Origin: Streptomyces liliifuscus
Lineage (GTDB): Bacteria > Actinomycetota > Actinomycetes > Streptomycetales > Streptomycetaceae
DNA length: 64,000 nt
Direction of reading: 5' to 3'
Assembly (NCBI RefSeq): GCF_016598615.1
Contig: NZ_CP066831.1
Span: 9,672,001-9,736,000 of the forward strand
Shown here one piece after another: positions 1 to 8,208 of this stretch. Numbering within the stretch: the stretch's first letter is position 1; each line of letters starts with the position of its first letter. The translations under genes and the position numbers were made by a program. Below the pieces are notes generated by a model that was not told the DNA's origin, did not search any database, and saw only the letters and a list, made by a program, of their open reading frames with translations.

Positions 1-110
1 AGTACCCCGCACTTCGTGGCACCCCGCACCTAGCGACCAAGTCACAGCGACAGCGCCCCGCCCCGTACTCTGGACGCCACTCATTGGTGTGACTCAGGAA
101 CGGGGCAGCG

Positions 111-2246
111 GTGTCTTCGGGGGAAAATCAGCAACCAGGGGAGAAGGACCGACCGGACGGGCCAGACCAGCCCGACGGGATCGGCCGACTCCTCGTCGGA
201 CGCTACCGCGTCGTCGCCCAACTGGGCCGCGGCGGAATGGGCGTCGTCTGGCGGGCGCTCGACGAGGTCCTGGGCCGCGAGGTCGCGGTCAAGGAACTGC
301 GTACGTACTCGGACGCGGGCGCGCCCGAACTGGCCGACCTGGGGCTGCGCATGCAGCGCGAGGCGCGTGCGGCGGCCCGCGTGCGCCACCCCGGAGTCGT
401 CGCCGTGCACGATGTGGCGGAGGTGGACGGCCGGCCGCTGATCGTCATGGAACTGGTGGACGGACCGTCCCTGGACGACGTCCTGCGCGACCGCGGCACC
501 CTCGACGCCCGCGAGGCGGCCGGGATCGGTGCGAAGGTCATGGACGCGCTCTCCGCGGCCCACCGCGTCGGAGTGCTTCACCGTGACGTGAAGCCCGGCA
601 ACATCCTGCTCGACCGCTCCGGCCGGGTCGTCCTCACCGACTTCGGCATCGCCACGATGGACGACCCGGGCGACGGCTCCGCCACCCATCTCACCCGCAG
701 CGGCGAACTGGTCGGCTCCCTGGACTACTTGGCACCCGAACGGGCCCAGGGCCACGAACCGGGCCCCGCCTCCGACATCTGGGCCCTGGGCGCCACGCTG
801 TACGCGGCCGTCGAGGGAGCCTCGCCGTTCCGGCGTACGTCGACCTGGTCCACCCTCACGGCGATCGTGGTCGAACCGCTGCCGGAGCCGCAGCGCGCCG
901 GACCGCTCGGCCCTGTTCTGCAGCAACTGATGCACAAGCAGCCGGAGTCCCGCCCGGACGCCGTAGAAGCGAGCCGCCTGCTGCAAGCGGTGGCGGACGC
1001 CACCACCGGCCCGGACTCGGCGACGAGGGGCCTGCGCCCGCCCGCGCCCCGGCCGCGCGAGGCGACCGAGCGGAGCGTGCCGGCGGTGCCGCCGGGCTTC
1101 GGCCCACCGGAGTCGGCCGGCGCGGGCTTCGGGCCCGCGGGCGAGGGCCGGGCGGAAGCCGGCTCCTTCGGCGGCTCCGCGCCCGGCGTTCCGGCGACGG
1201 GTCATGCGGGCTTCGGCGCCCAGGAACCGGGCGGGGCCGGGGCTGAGGGGCCGCGTACAGGCACGGGAGCAGCCGCATTCGGCGCTGCGGGCGTCGGCGG
1301 GACCGGGCCCGGATCCCCCGGGGAAGGCCGGCCGGGGTCCGCAAGTCCGGCGACGGACGGGACGGGCGCCTCGACATCTGCATCGCCGTCGGCCTCCGCT
1401 TCCGCTTCCGCAGGGAGCGGTTCCGGGCCCGGCTTCCCGGACGCGGGGCCGACAGCACCCGGTGCCCAGCAGACAGGCGGCCACGGCACCCCCTCGGCCG
1501 TGGGCTCCTCCGCACCATCCCCGATGACCGGGCCGGGCTTCGGGCCGCCCGAGTCGATGGCTCAGCCCGCCGTTCCGGCGGGCCCCCGGCGCCGCAAGGG
1601 CCGGGTCCTTCTCGCCGCCGCAGCGGTCACCGTCGTGCTGGCCGCGACCGGCGTCACCGTCGCCCTCATGAACGGCTCCGACGAGTCGGGACCCACGGCC
1701 GGGCCCAGGGCCTCCCAGGGCGGTGACGCCACCCCGTCCGAGGGCGCGAGCCGCGGCTCGATCGACCTCTCCGACGACACCGAGCCCACGGAACAGGGCG
1801 ACAAGAAGGAGTCCGCGAAGCCGAGCGAGAAGCCGGAGCGCACCGAGGACGCCAAGCCCACGGACAAGGCACCGGCCGCCTCGCCCAGGCCCAGCGAGGG
1901 CGGTACCACGGGCGGCGGTTCGGACGGCGGCACGACCGGCGGAGGCGAGGACCCCAGCCCCGCCCCGGTCTGCCACGCCATCGGCGGCGGCAAGTTCAAC
2001 TGCGAGGTCTGGAAGACGTCCAAGTCCTACACCGCGGCCGGCGCCGAGGCGGGCACCCTCAACGCGGGCACCAACTACTTCTACTGCCAGCAGAACCTCG
2101 GCCGCCGCGAGACCTACGGCGAGTGGACGAACGTCTGGTGGGCGAAGACAGACGACGACAGCGGCAACACCAACGTCTTCGTCAGCGACGTCTACATCAA
2201 GGGCGGCGACAACGACGCGCCGGTTCCGGGGCTGCCGGTCTGCTGA
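111..2246 (+). CDS. Membrane-anchored Ser/Thr protein kinase
   Basis: Predicted eukaryotic-type Ser/Thr kinase of 711 residues that would phosphorylate cytosolic proteins in response to an outside signal. The kinase domain spans about residues 28-290: glycine loop LGRGGMGVV, catalytic lysine in VAVKEL near 60, HRDVKPGN near 157, DFG in LTDFGIA near 177, and LAPER. A long Ala/Gly/Pro/Ser linker follows, then one membrane helix near 493-518 (VLLAAAAVTVVLAATGVTV). The extracellular part is Thr/Lys/Pro-rich and ends in a small Cys- and Trp-containing domain with no PASTA repeats. The GTG start follows a purine-rich GGAACGGGG. The 3' end overlaps the opposite gene by about 55 bp. The family is clear; substrates and ligand are unknown. 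Confidence 0.93.
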   Translation: MSSGENQQPGEKDRPDGPDQPDGIGRLLVGRYRVVAQLGRGGMGVVWRALDEVLGREVAVKELRTYSDAGAPELADLGLRMQREARAAARVRHPGVVAVHDVAEVDGRPLIVMELVDGPSLDDVLRDRGTLDAREAAGIGAKVMDALSAAHRVGVLHRDVKPGNILLDRSGRVVLTDFGIATMDDPGDGSATHLTRSGELVGSLDYLAPERAQGHEPGPASDIWALGATLYAAVEGASPFRRTSTWSTLTAIVVEPLPEPQRAGPLGPVLQQLMHKQPESRPDAVEASRLLQAVADATTGPDSATRGLRPPAPRPREATERSVPAVPPGFGPPESAGAGFGPAGEGRAEAGSFGGSAPGVPATGHAGFGAQEPGGAGAEGPRTGTGAAAFGAAGVGGTGPGSPGEGRPGSASPATDGTGASTSASPSASASASAGSGSGPGFPDAGPTAPGAQQTGGHGTPSAVGSSAPSPMTGPGFGPPESMAQPAVPAGPRRRKGRVLLAAAAVTVVLAATGVTVALMNGSDESGPTAGPRASQGGDATPSEGASRGSIDLSDDTEPTEQGDKKESAKPSEKPERTEDAKPTDKAPAASPRPSEGGTTGGGSDGGTTGGGEDPSPAPVCHAIGGGKFNCEVWKTSKSYTAAGAEAGTLNAGTNYFYCQQNLGRRETYGEWTNVWWAKTDDDSGNTNVFVSDVYIKGGDNDAPVPGLPVC

Positions 2247-3004
2247 CCGGGCAGGTACTTCTCCAGTCCGGAGGCCGTCGTCCACCCCTCCTCTGCGAAC
2301 AGCCGGGTGCCCGCGGTGCAGAGCCGCAGATCGCCGCGGGCCCGGGCGCAGAACTCCTCGGGCGTGGCGCCGAACAGGTCCCGCAACCGCGCTGACCGGG
2401 CAAGGAGTCCGGTGAGCAGCGGCCGCTCACCGGGATGCCTCAGCGGCGCCCCCGTACCGTCGTGGAGGACTCCGCGCCGGTTGACGTAGAGGTGGGCGCC
2501 GTCGAGTGCGGTGCCCGACTCCAGCTCGATCCGGACGTCGGCGGCGGGCAGCGACACACGGTCGTACGCCCCCGCCGGCGCCGTGACGCCCTCGCTCGCG
2601 TCGACCGCCGCGAGCTGCGCCGGGTCCAGCCAGGTGACGAACAGCTCGCGGGTGTGCCCGGGCGCGCGAAAGGGCGACGCGGACACGTACCCCATCGCGC
2701 TGACGTGGGCCGAGGCGCCCACCTCCAACCCGGTGACCCGGGCCTTCACCAGCGGGAGCGGGGACGACAGCTCGTACTCCCGCATCTTGTGCCGGAGTTG
2801 CGCGGGGCAGGCGTTGGAGCCGACGGCGAGGACCGGGACGCGGTCCGGGAACGTGTGGCGGGTGAGGGGCAGCAGCCGGTCCCCGTCCAGGAGTCCCGAT
2901 TCCTCGGGCCACGCGCCCGGATAGGCCAGCGGATGGTCGCGGGGCGCCTCGGCGAGACCGAGCGCTTCCAGCGTGCGGTGGGCATACGGGTCGCCGGCCG
3001 TCAT
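2192..3004 (-). CDS. Gamma-glutamylcyclotransferase-like protein
   Basis: A 270-residue protein with no signal peptide or membrane segment. Near residue 61 it carries VLAVGSNACPAQL, which resembles the glycine-rich substrate loop (YGSNL) of the gamma-glutamylcyclotransferase fold. A later AGAYDRVSL resembles the second conserved strand of that fold. The usual catalytic Glu cannot be placed with confidence, so the enzymatic role is inference. The last 18 codons run into the opposite kinase gene, giving a convergent overlap. The gene lies only 3 bp from the stop of the LacI regulator upstream on the same strand, so read-through expression is possible. Confidence 0.7.
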   Translation of the reverse strand: MTAGDPYAHRTLEALGLAEAPRDHPLAYPGAWPEESGLLDGDRLLPLTRHTFPDRVPVLAVGSNACPAQLRHKMREYELSSPLPLVKARVTGLEVGASAHVSAMGYVSASPFRAPGHTRELFVTWLDPAQLAAVDASEGVTAPAGAYDRVSLPAADVRIELESGTALDGAHLYVNRRGVLHDGTGAPLRHPGERPLLTGLLARSARLRDLFGATPEEFCARARGDLRLCTAGTRLFAEEGWTTASGLEKYLPGQQTGSPGTGASLSPPLM

Positions 3005-3007
3005 GTG

Positions 3008-4072
3008 TCAGTCCGAGGGCGGCTGTTCGCCCGAGCCGCGGGTGATCAGACGCGTCGGGAGTTCGATGCGTTCAGGTAGGACGAGCGAGCCGTCGAGCTG
3101 ACGGAAGAGGCGCTCGGCGGCGGTGCGGCCGAGCTGCGCGGCGTCCTGGGCGACGACCGTGACCCCGGGCTTGAGGAGGTCGGCGAGTTCGATGTCGTCG
3201 AAGCCGACCAGGGCCACGGGGCGGGAGCCCTCGGCGATGACACGCACGGCCGTGACCGTCACACGGTTGTTGCCCGCGAAGATCGCCGTGACGGGGGAGG
3301 GGCCGGCGAGCATGTCCTCGGCGGCCTTGCGCACCCGCTGCGGGTCGGTGACGCCCAGGGACATCCAGGCGTCCTCCACCGGAATGCCGGCGTCCTCCAT
3401 GGCGGCGCGATAGCCGCGCAGACGCTCGGCGGAGGTGTGGATGCGCGGCATGTCACCGATGAACCCGATCCGGCGGTGGCCGTGCGCGATGAGGTGGGCG
3501 ACGCCGTCGCGCGCACCGCCGAAGCTGTCGGAGAGGACGACGTCCGCGTCGATCTGTCCGGCGGGGCGGTCCACGAAGACCGTGGCGACACCCGCCTTTA
3601 TCTCGGGCTCCAGATAGCGGTGGTCGTCACCGGCCGGGATGATCACGAGCCCGTCCACGCGGCGCGCGCACAGCGCGAGGACGAGCTCCTGCTCGCGGTC
3701 CGGGTCCTCGGCGCTTGAGCCGTTGATCAACAGGGCGCCATGGGCGCGGGCCACTTCCTCGACCGCCCGGCTCAACGGACCGTAGAACGGGTCCGCCAGA
3801 TCCTCCAGTACGAGACCGATGCTCGCCGTACGCCCCTTGCGGAGCACCCGCGCGCTGTCGTTGCGCCTGAAGCCCAGCGCGTCGATCGCCTCCTGTACCC
3901 GGCGCTCGGTGTCCGGGGTGACTCCTGGCTCGCCGTTGACTACACGCGATACCGTCTTCAGACCGACACCGGCACGCGCCGCGACGTCCTTCATCGTGGG
4001 ACGGTTGCCGTAGCGGCTCTCGGTTCGGCGGGCGGTCTCGGCCACGATGCGCTGTCCTGTCCTGTAGTCCAT
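3008..4072 (-). CDS. LacI-family transcriptional regulator
   Basis: Sugar-responsive repressor of 354 residues from the chosen ATG. The DNA-binding helix-turn-helix and hinge helix occupy about residues 27-80 (TMKDVAARAGVGLKTVSRVV). A periplasmic-binding-protein-like ligand domain follows (ASIGLVLEDLADPFYGPLSRA, VDGLVIIP, VGFDDIELADLLKPGVTVV). The frame is open 64 codons further upstream, but that part crosses the presumed operator and has no family similarity, so ATG 4072 is preferred. A perfect 12-bp palindrome lies 71 bp upstream, between this gene and the divergent ROK kinase. The likely role is control of itself and that kinase, and perhaps of the alpha-galactosidase beyond it. Confidence 0.92.
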   Translation of the reverse strand: MDYRTGQRIVAETARRTESRYGNRPTMKDVAARAGVGLKTVSRVVNGEPGVTPDTERRVQEAIDALGFRRNDSARVLRKGRTASIGLVLEDLADPFYGPLSRAVEEVARAHGALLINGSSAEDPDREQELVLALCARRVDGLVIIPAGDDHRYLEPEIKAGVATVFVDRPAGQIDADVVLSDSFGGARDGVAHLIAHGHRRIGFIGDMPRIHTSAERLRGYRAAMEDAGIPVEDAWMSLGVTDPQRVRKAAEDMLAGPSPVTAIFAGNNRVTVTAVRVIAEGSRPVALVGFDDIELADLLKPGVTVVAQDAAQLGRTAAERLFRQLDGSLVLPERIELPTRLITRGSGEQPPSD

Positions 4073-4142
4073 GGGGCTGCGTCGGTCCTGAGGATGCTCG
4101 GTTGGTCGCCAGATCGGGGTGTGGCGTCGAGCATAGAGCCTG

Positions 4143-4154
4143 GACAACGTTGTC
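4143..4154. promoter_or_regulatory. LacI-type operator palindrome
   Basis: GACAACGTTGTC is a perfect 12-bp palindrome with the central CG typical of LacI/GalR operators. It lies in the 194-bp spacer between the divergent LacI regulator and ROK kinase, 71 bp from one start and 113 bp from the other. Binding is inferred from position and symmetry. Confidence 0.65.
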
Positions 4155-4266
4155 AGATGCGGGAGAGACTGTCCATCGCAATCTCCGGCCCACCCTTCCT
4201 CACGCCGAGACCGGCCTGCCCTTTTCTCATGGTCCAAATGGGATCCAAACGGGAGAACAGACACTG

Positions 4267-5226
4267 ATGCACACCGACCTCGTGGCCGCGCTCGACATCG
4301 GCGGCACCAAGATCGCCGGAGCGCTGGTGGACGGCCACGGCCGGATCCTGCTGCGCGCCCAGCGGCCGACGCCCGCTCAGGAGGGCGGCGAGACCGTCAT
4401 GGCGGCCGTTGACGCCGTGCTCGGCGAACTGACGGTCTCGCCCCTGTGGAGCCGCGCCACGGCCATCGGCATCGGCAGCGCGGGCCCGGTGGACGCCTCC
4501 GCGGGCACCGTGAGCCCCGTGAACGTGCCCGGCTGGCGCGACTACCCCCTGGTCGAGCGGGTCCGGGCAGCCACGGCCGGGCTGCCCGTCGAGCTGATCG
4601 GCGACGGCGTGGCGATCACCGCGGCCGAGCACTGGCAGGGTGCGGCCCGCGGACACGACAACGCGCTCTGCATGGTCGTCTCGACAGGCGTCGGAGGCGG
4701 CCTTGTCCTGGGCGGACAGCTGCACCCCGGACCCACCGGCAACGCCGGTCACATCGGGCACATCAGCGTGGAGCTCAACGGCGACCCCTGCCCGTGCGGG
4801 TCCCGCGGCTGTGTCGAGCGCATCGCGAGCGGCCCGAACATCGCGCGCCGCGCCATCGAGGGCGGCTGGAAGCCCGGGGCCGAGGGCGACGACTCGGCGG
4901 CCGCCGTGGCCGCCGCCGCCCGCGCCGGTGACCCGGTCGCGGTGGCGTCCTTCGAGCGTGCCGCCCAGGCCCTGGCCGCCGGGATCGCGGCTACCGCGAC
5001 GCTGGTGGAGATCGACATCGCGGTGATCGGCGGAGGGGTGGGGAAAGCGGGTGACGTCCTGTTCACGCCGCTGCGTGCCGCGTTGCGCGACTACGCCACG
5101 TTGTCGTTCGTGCGGCGGCTCACTGTGACGCCGGCGCAGATGGGGACGGATGCGGGGCTTGTGGGTGCGGCGGCGGCTGCGCTCAGCCGGCAGGCCGGCG
5201 CCACCACCGCGGTGGTTGGCGGCTGA
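4267..5226 (+). CDS. ROK-family sugar kinase
   Basis: ATP-dependent hexose or amino-sugar kinase of 319 residues. The N-terminal phosphate loop is AALDIGGTKIAGALVD. The catalytic region includes LIGDGVAITAAEH (Asp near 118) and GTGVGGGLVLGGQLHPG-type turns. The ROK zinc-binding signature CPCGSRGCVE starts near residue 174, preceded by the GHI histidine. There is no DNA-binding domain, so this is the kinase branch of the family and not a repressor. ATG 4267 is preferred over the upstream open frame, which would cover the operator; GGGAG precedes it. The neighbours are a LacI regulator and a secreted alpha-galactosidase, which suggests phosphorylation of galactose or glucose released outside the cell. 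The substrate is not settled by sequence. Confidence 0.9.
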   Translation: MHTDLVAALDIGGTKIAGALVDGHGRILLRAQRPTPAQEGGETVMAAVDAVLGELTVSPLWSRATAIGIGSAGPVDASAGTVSPVNVPGWRDYPLVERVRAATAGLPVELIGDGVAITAAEHWQGAARGHDNALCMVVSTGVGGGLVLGGQLHPGPTGNAGHIGHISVELNGDPCPCGSRGCVERIASGPNIARRAIEGGWKPGAEGDDSAAAVAAAARAGDPVAVASFERAAQALAAGIAATATLVEIDIAVIGGGVGKAGDVLFTPLRAALRDYATLSFVRRLTVTPAQMGTDAGLVGAAAAALSRQAGATTAVVGG

Positions 5227-5295
5227 GCCGCCCTCTGTTGCCCGGGTGGCGATTCGATACGAGCGTTGTCGGGTGCCGGCCGGTGGGGGCTGGTC

Positions 5296-5342
5296 GCGCA
5301 GTTCCCCGCGCCCCTAAAAGGCGCGCAGTTCCCCGCGCCCCT
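5296..5342. repeat. Two 20-bp direct copies of a Streptomyces-type intergenic element
   Basis: GCGCAGTTCCCCGCGCCCCT occurs perfectly at 5296-5315 and 5323-5342, with a period of 27 bp. This sequence is familiar as a widespread intergenic element in streptomycetes, usually between convergent genes. Here it sits between the convergent ROK kinase and alpha-galactosidase genes. Confidence 0.85.
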
Positions 5343-5376
5343 GGAAAAGAAGGCACTTCGGGGTGCGGGGAACTGC
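5325..5376. terminator. Bidirectional hairpin terminator
   Basis: GCAGTTCCCCGCGCCCC (5325-5341) pairs with GGGGTGCGGGGAACTGC (5360-5376) through 17 positions with a single G-U wobble, leaving an 18-nt loop. It lies between two convergent genes and could stop transcription from both sides. There is no strong U tract, as is common in high-GC actinobacteria. Confidence 0.7.
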
Positions 5377-5404
5377 TTGGTCGAGCCCTGCCGGACCGTT
5401 GCTG

Positions 5405-7471
5405 TCAGCAGGTGAGTTGGGTGTCTGCCCAGTCGCCGTGGTCCGAGGTGATTCCGTTTCCGCCGTCCGTGACGACGAGGCGGATCACCTGGGCGCCGCT
5501 CACGTCGGCCGAAAGGGGCTGTGCCGGCTGGGCGTTGGTCAGGACGCCGGTCGACGCGACCTTCGTGCCGTCGGCCCAGATCTCGAAGGCGACGGACCCG
5601 TCGGTGCCTTCCTCGTCGTCCACGCCGACCTTCGCGGTCACGGTCTCGCAGGCCGTGCCCGTGTAGTACTCGACGGTGCTCTCCGCATGGACGCCGAGCC
5701 CTGTGGCGTACACGACGCCGTTGATCGTGATCGGCGTGCCGTCGCCCGCGTCGCTCTCGCCGTTGCTGGTGTTGCGCTCGACGGGGCCCCAGCCGTTGGT
5801 CGTCGAGAGCCAGGGGAGATCACCGAGATTCGAGGCGCCCGAGGGCGGGGCCACCACGACGGACGCCGTCAACGGCAGCACACTCTCGGCCCGCACCCCG
5901 CTCGGCGAGCGGTAGGTGGCCTTCAGCTTCAGTTCGTACGACCCCGTGGGTGTGCCGACGGGCGCGGTCACCGTCCACTTGGTGCGCAGCGCCCTGCCGG
6001 TCGGGAGGGAGTCTGTCGTGGTCTTTGACCTGGCCTTCACCTTCCAGCCCTCGGGGCCGGTCAGGGAGACGGAGACGCGCTTCGCGGGTGTGCGGCCCAG
6101 GTCGGTCACCGAGGTCGTCAGAGCGGTCGGCTTTCCCGCCTCGATCAACGTGCCCCCGTCCAGGCCGAGTTCGACGGCGGGCGGGTTCTTGGCCCAGCGG
6201 CCGTCCGTCGATACGCGTACGAGGACCGTGCCGTGCGCCGGAACCGTCGCCGAGATCGCGCCCGCCGTGTTGTAGCTCTTGTGCTGCCACAGGTCGCGCA
6301 GCGTGTATGCGTCCGCCTCGGGCAGTCCGACGGCCTTCGCGGTCGTGGCGATGCGCTGGGCGCTGCCGGTCTCGTTGAAGAGGGCGACGGTGCGGCTGCC
6401 GTCCTTCATCTCCTTGGCGACGACCCAGCGACCGCCCTCGGAGGAGAGCACCGCGCCCTGCTTGCCGAGCGGGTCCTGGTCGACCGCGATGACCTCCTTG
6501 TTGCCGAGGATGTCGAAGGTCTCCTCGGGGACTGACCGCAGGTCCGAGCCGATGAGCAGCGGCGCGGCCATGATCGACCACATCGAGAAGTGCGTGCGGT
6601 ACTCCCTGTCCGTCATGCCGCCGTTGCCGACCTCCAGCATGTCGGGGTCGTTCCACCGCCCGGGACCCGCGTACTGCGCGAGCGGCAGGTTCTGCTTCAT
6701 GATCGAGAGCATCGAGCCCCAGTTGTCACTGATGTCCCCGGTCGTACGCCACAGTTGGCCGACGTCCGCCGCCCACTCCCAGGGCTTGTTCTCGCCCCAC
6801 TCGCAGATGCTGTAGACGATGGGACGGCCGGTTGTCTCGGAGGCGGCCTTCAGCGCGTCACGCATCGTCGTGTAGCGCTGCTTGGCGTCCACACCCTGGT
6901 TGTTGCAGTTGTCGTACTTCAGGTAGTCGACACCCCAGTCCGCGAACTGCTGGGCGTCGCTGTACTCGTGGCCGAGCGCGCCCGGGAAACCCGCGTCGTT
7001 GCACGTCTTGGTGCCCGCGCTGGTGTAGATGCCGAGCTTGAGCCCCTTGGCGTGCACGTAGTCCGCGACCGCCTTGATGCCGCCGGGGAAGCGGACCGGG
7101 TCGGGCACCAGCTTGCCGTTCGCGTCACGGGCGGGCAGTGCCCAGCAGTCGTCCAGGTTGACGTACTCGTACCCGGCCTCCTTGAGCCCCTTGGCCACGA
7201 AGATGTCCGCGATCCCCTTGACCATCTCCTCGTCGAACTCCGCACGGCAGTGCGTGGAGTTCCAGTTGTTGAAGCCCATGGGCGGGGTGAGGGCGAGACC
7301 GTCGTCCGGGGCGGCTGCGGTCGGTGCCGCCGGAGTCCCGGCCGGTGCTCCGGTCAAAACTCCGGCGTTGGCTGCCGGGGCAGGCCCGGTCAGTCCCAAG
7401 GTGCCGAGCAGCCCTGCGGTGAGTGCTCCGACCACTCTTCGGCGAGTCGTGCGGGTGAGAAAGTGACGCAT
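5405..7471 (-). CDS. Secreted GH27 alpha-galactosidase with NPCBM domain
   Basis: Extracellular alpha-galactosidase of 688 residues that should release galactose from alpha-galactosides. The N-terminus has twin arginines (TRTTRRRVVGALTAGLLG) and a hydrophobic stretch ending in ANA, which fits Tat export. The GH27 barrel begins at LTPPMGFNNWNS. The nucleophile is the Asp of YLKYDNC (near 184) and the acid/base is in RWNDPDML (near 274). Next come a beta-sandwich C domain, a NEW3-like linker domain (VSLTGPEGW) and a C-terminal NPCBM-type carbohydrate-binding domain (TTNGWGPVERN, GVHAESTVEYY). GGAGG stands 8 nt before the ATG. The gene is convergent with the ROK kinase and shares its hairpin terminator. 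Confidence 0.95.
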   Translation of the reverse strand: MRHFLTRTTRRRVVGALTAGLLGTLGLTGPAPAANAGVLTGAPAGTPAAPTAAAPDDGLALTPPMGFNNWNSTHCRAEFDEEMVKGIADIFVAKGLKEAGYEYVNLDDCWALPARDANGKLVPDPVRFPGGIKAVADYVHAKGLKLGIYTSAGTKTCNDAGFPGALGHEYSDAQQFADWGVDYLKYDNCNNQGVDAKQRYTTMRDALKAASETTGRPIVYSICEWGENKPWEWAADVGQLWRTTGDISDNWGSMLSIMKQNLPLAQYAGPGRWNDPDMLEVGNGGMTDREYRTHFSMWSIMAAPLLIGSDLRSVPEETFDILGNKEVIAVDQDPLGKQGAVLSSEGGRWVVAKEMKDGSRTVALFNETGSAQRIATTAKAVGLPEADAYTLRDLWQHKSYNTAGAISATVPAHGTVLVRVSTDGRWAKNPPAVELGLDGGTLIEAGKPTALTTSVTDLGRTPAKRVSVSLTGPEGWKVKARSKTTTDSLPTGRALRTKWTVTAPVGTPTGSYELKLKATYRSPSGVRAESVLPLTASVVVAPPSGASNLGDLPWLSTTNGWGPVERNTSNGESDAGDGTPITINGVVYATGLGVHAESTVEYYTGTACETVTAKVGVDDEEGTDGSVAFEIWADGTKVASTGVLTNAQPAQPLSADVSGAQVIRLVVTDGGNGITSDHGDWADTQLTC

Positions 7472-7855
7472 CGTTACGTCCTCCGTACTCGCGAAAGGTT
7501 GGATGTCTTCATGTCCGCGTCATCCGTGCGCGTTTACGGTAGGACCTGTCGCACTGTGGTGGAAGAGGTGCGGTGACGTTTGTTCGATATCCCGTCAAAA
7601 CCCTAGACGATGCTCCTACTAGGGGGTGGGATTCAAGCCTCGCGTGCGGTTGTGTTGAATTGCGGACGCGGGATGGGAGTGCGGCCCGGTCATGGTCGAA
7701 GGGGCTCGTGGTCCTCGGAAGCGCGACAGGACATCGGATGTCCCGGTGAAATCTCCTGCGTGGCGCGGCTGTGCCGTGGGGCGGCGAAAAGGCCGACCAT
7801 GACCCATGAGCCGGTCGGCCCGTGACCCATGGGCCGGTCGGCAGTTGAATCGGGC
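7472..7855. other. Intergenic region between alpha-galactosidase and small secreted protein
   Basis: These 384 bp hold the divergent promoters for both neighbours. No copy of the GACAACGTTGTC palindrome is visible here. The notable content is the 23-bp-period repeat next to the small gene, listed separately. No coding signal was seen. Confidence 0.5.
7791..7842. repeat. Direct repeat and hairpin before the small secreted gene
   Basis: TGACCCATGRGCCGGTCGGC occurs at 7800-7819 and 7823-7842, a period of 23 bp with one difference. The first copy also pairs with an upstream GGCCGACC (7791-7798) to form an 8-bp stem. It ends 13 bp before the start codon at 7856, so it could affect translation or serve as an operator. 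Confidence 0.55.
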
Positions 7856-8053
7856 ATGAAGAAGCGCAGCATGCTCGCCATCGCCTCCCTCGCCGCCGGA
7901 TTCGTGGTGGCGGCCGTCACGCCGTCCCACTCCGCGGAGGGTGGCGACGCCCTCGGCAGCCTCGACGTTCAGAACACGCTCAGCAGCCTCGACCAGACGA
8001 TCAGCGACGGCAGTCTGGCCACGGACGACAAGCCCGAGGAAGAGAAGGGCTGA
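7856..8053 (+). CDS. Small secreted protein of unknown function
   Basis: A 65-residue product beginning KKRSMLAIASLAAGFVVAA, a clear Sec signal peptide with likely cleavage after HSA (near residue 26). The mature part is about 39 residues, acidic and polar (GSLDVQNTLSSLDQTISDG), without cysteines. An in-frame ATG nine codons upstream exists, but it lies inside the direct repeat; ATG 7856 gives a clean signal peptide. A strong terminator follows, so it is probably a monocistronic gene. No family or function is recognised. Confidence 0.75.
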   Translation: MKKRSMLAIASLAAGFVVAAVTPSHSAEGGDALGSLDVQNTLSSLDQTISDGSLATDDKPEEEKG

Positions 8054-8081
8054 CCCACGAGTCAGGACCGTCCCGACCATC

Positions 8082-8106
8082 AGCCCGGCCCGTCGAGGGC
8101 CGGGCT
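8082..8106 (+). terminator. Rho-independent terminator
   Basis: AGCCCGGCCC, a GTCGA loop and GGGCCGGGCT form a perfect 10-bp stem 28 bp after the small secreted gene, followed by TTTCG. Confidence 0.85.
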
Positions 8107-8208
8107 TTCGCATGCGTCCGGCCCGTCGAACGCGACCTCTTCAGGGCCTGGTTTCCGTGGCAGGGTGGAGCGGGCAAGCCTCAGGGGGCCAACAGCAGAG
8201 GGGGAACC

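Noticed and set aside
81..2285. Long minus-strand ORF opposite the first Ser/Thr kinase
   Set aside because: It mirrors the kinase gene; high GC leaves the antisense frame free of stops. Its translation shows no domain and is low-complexity.
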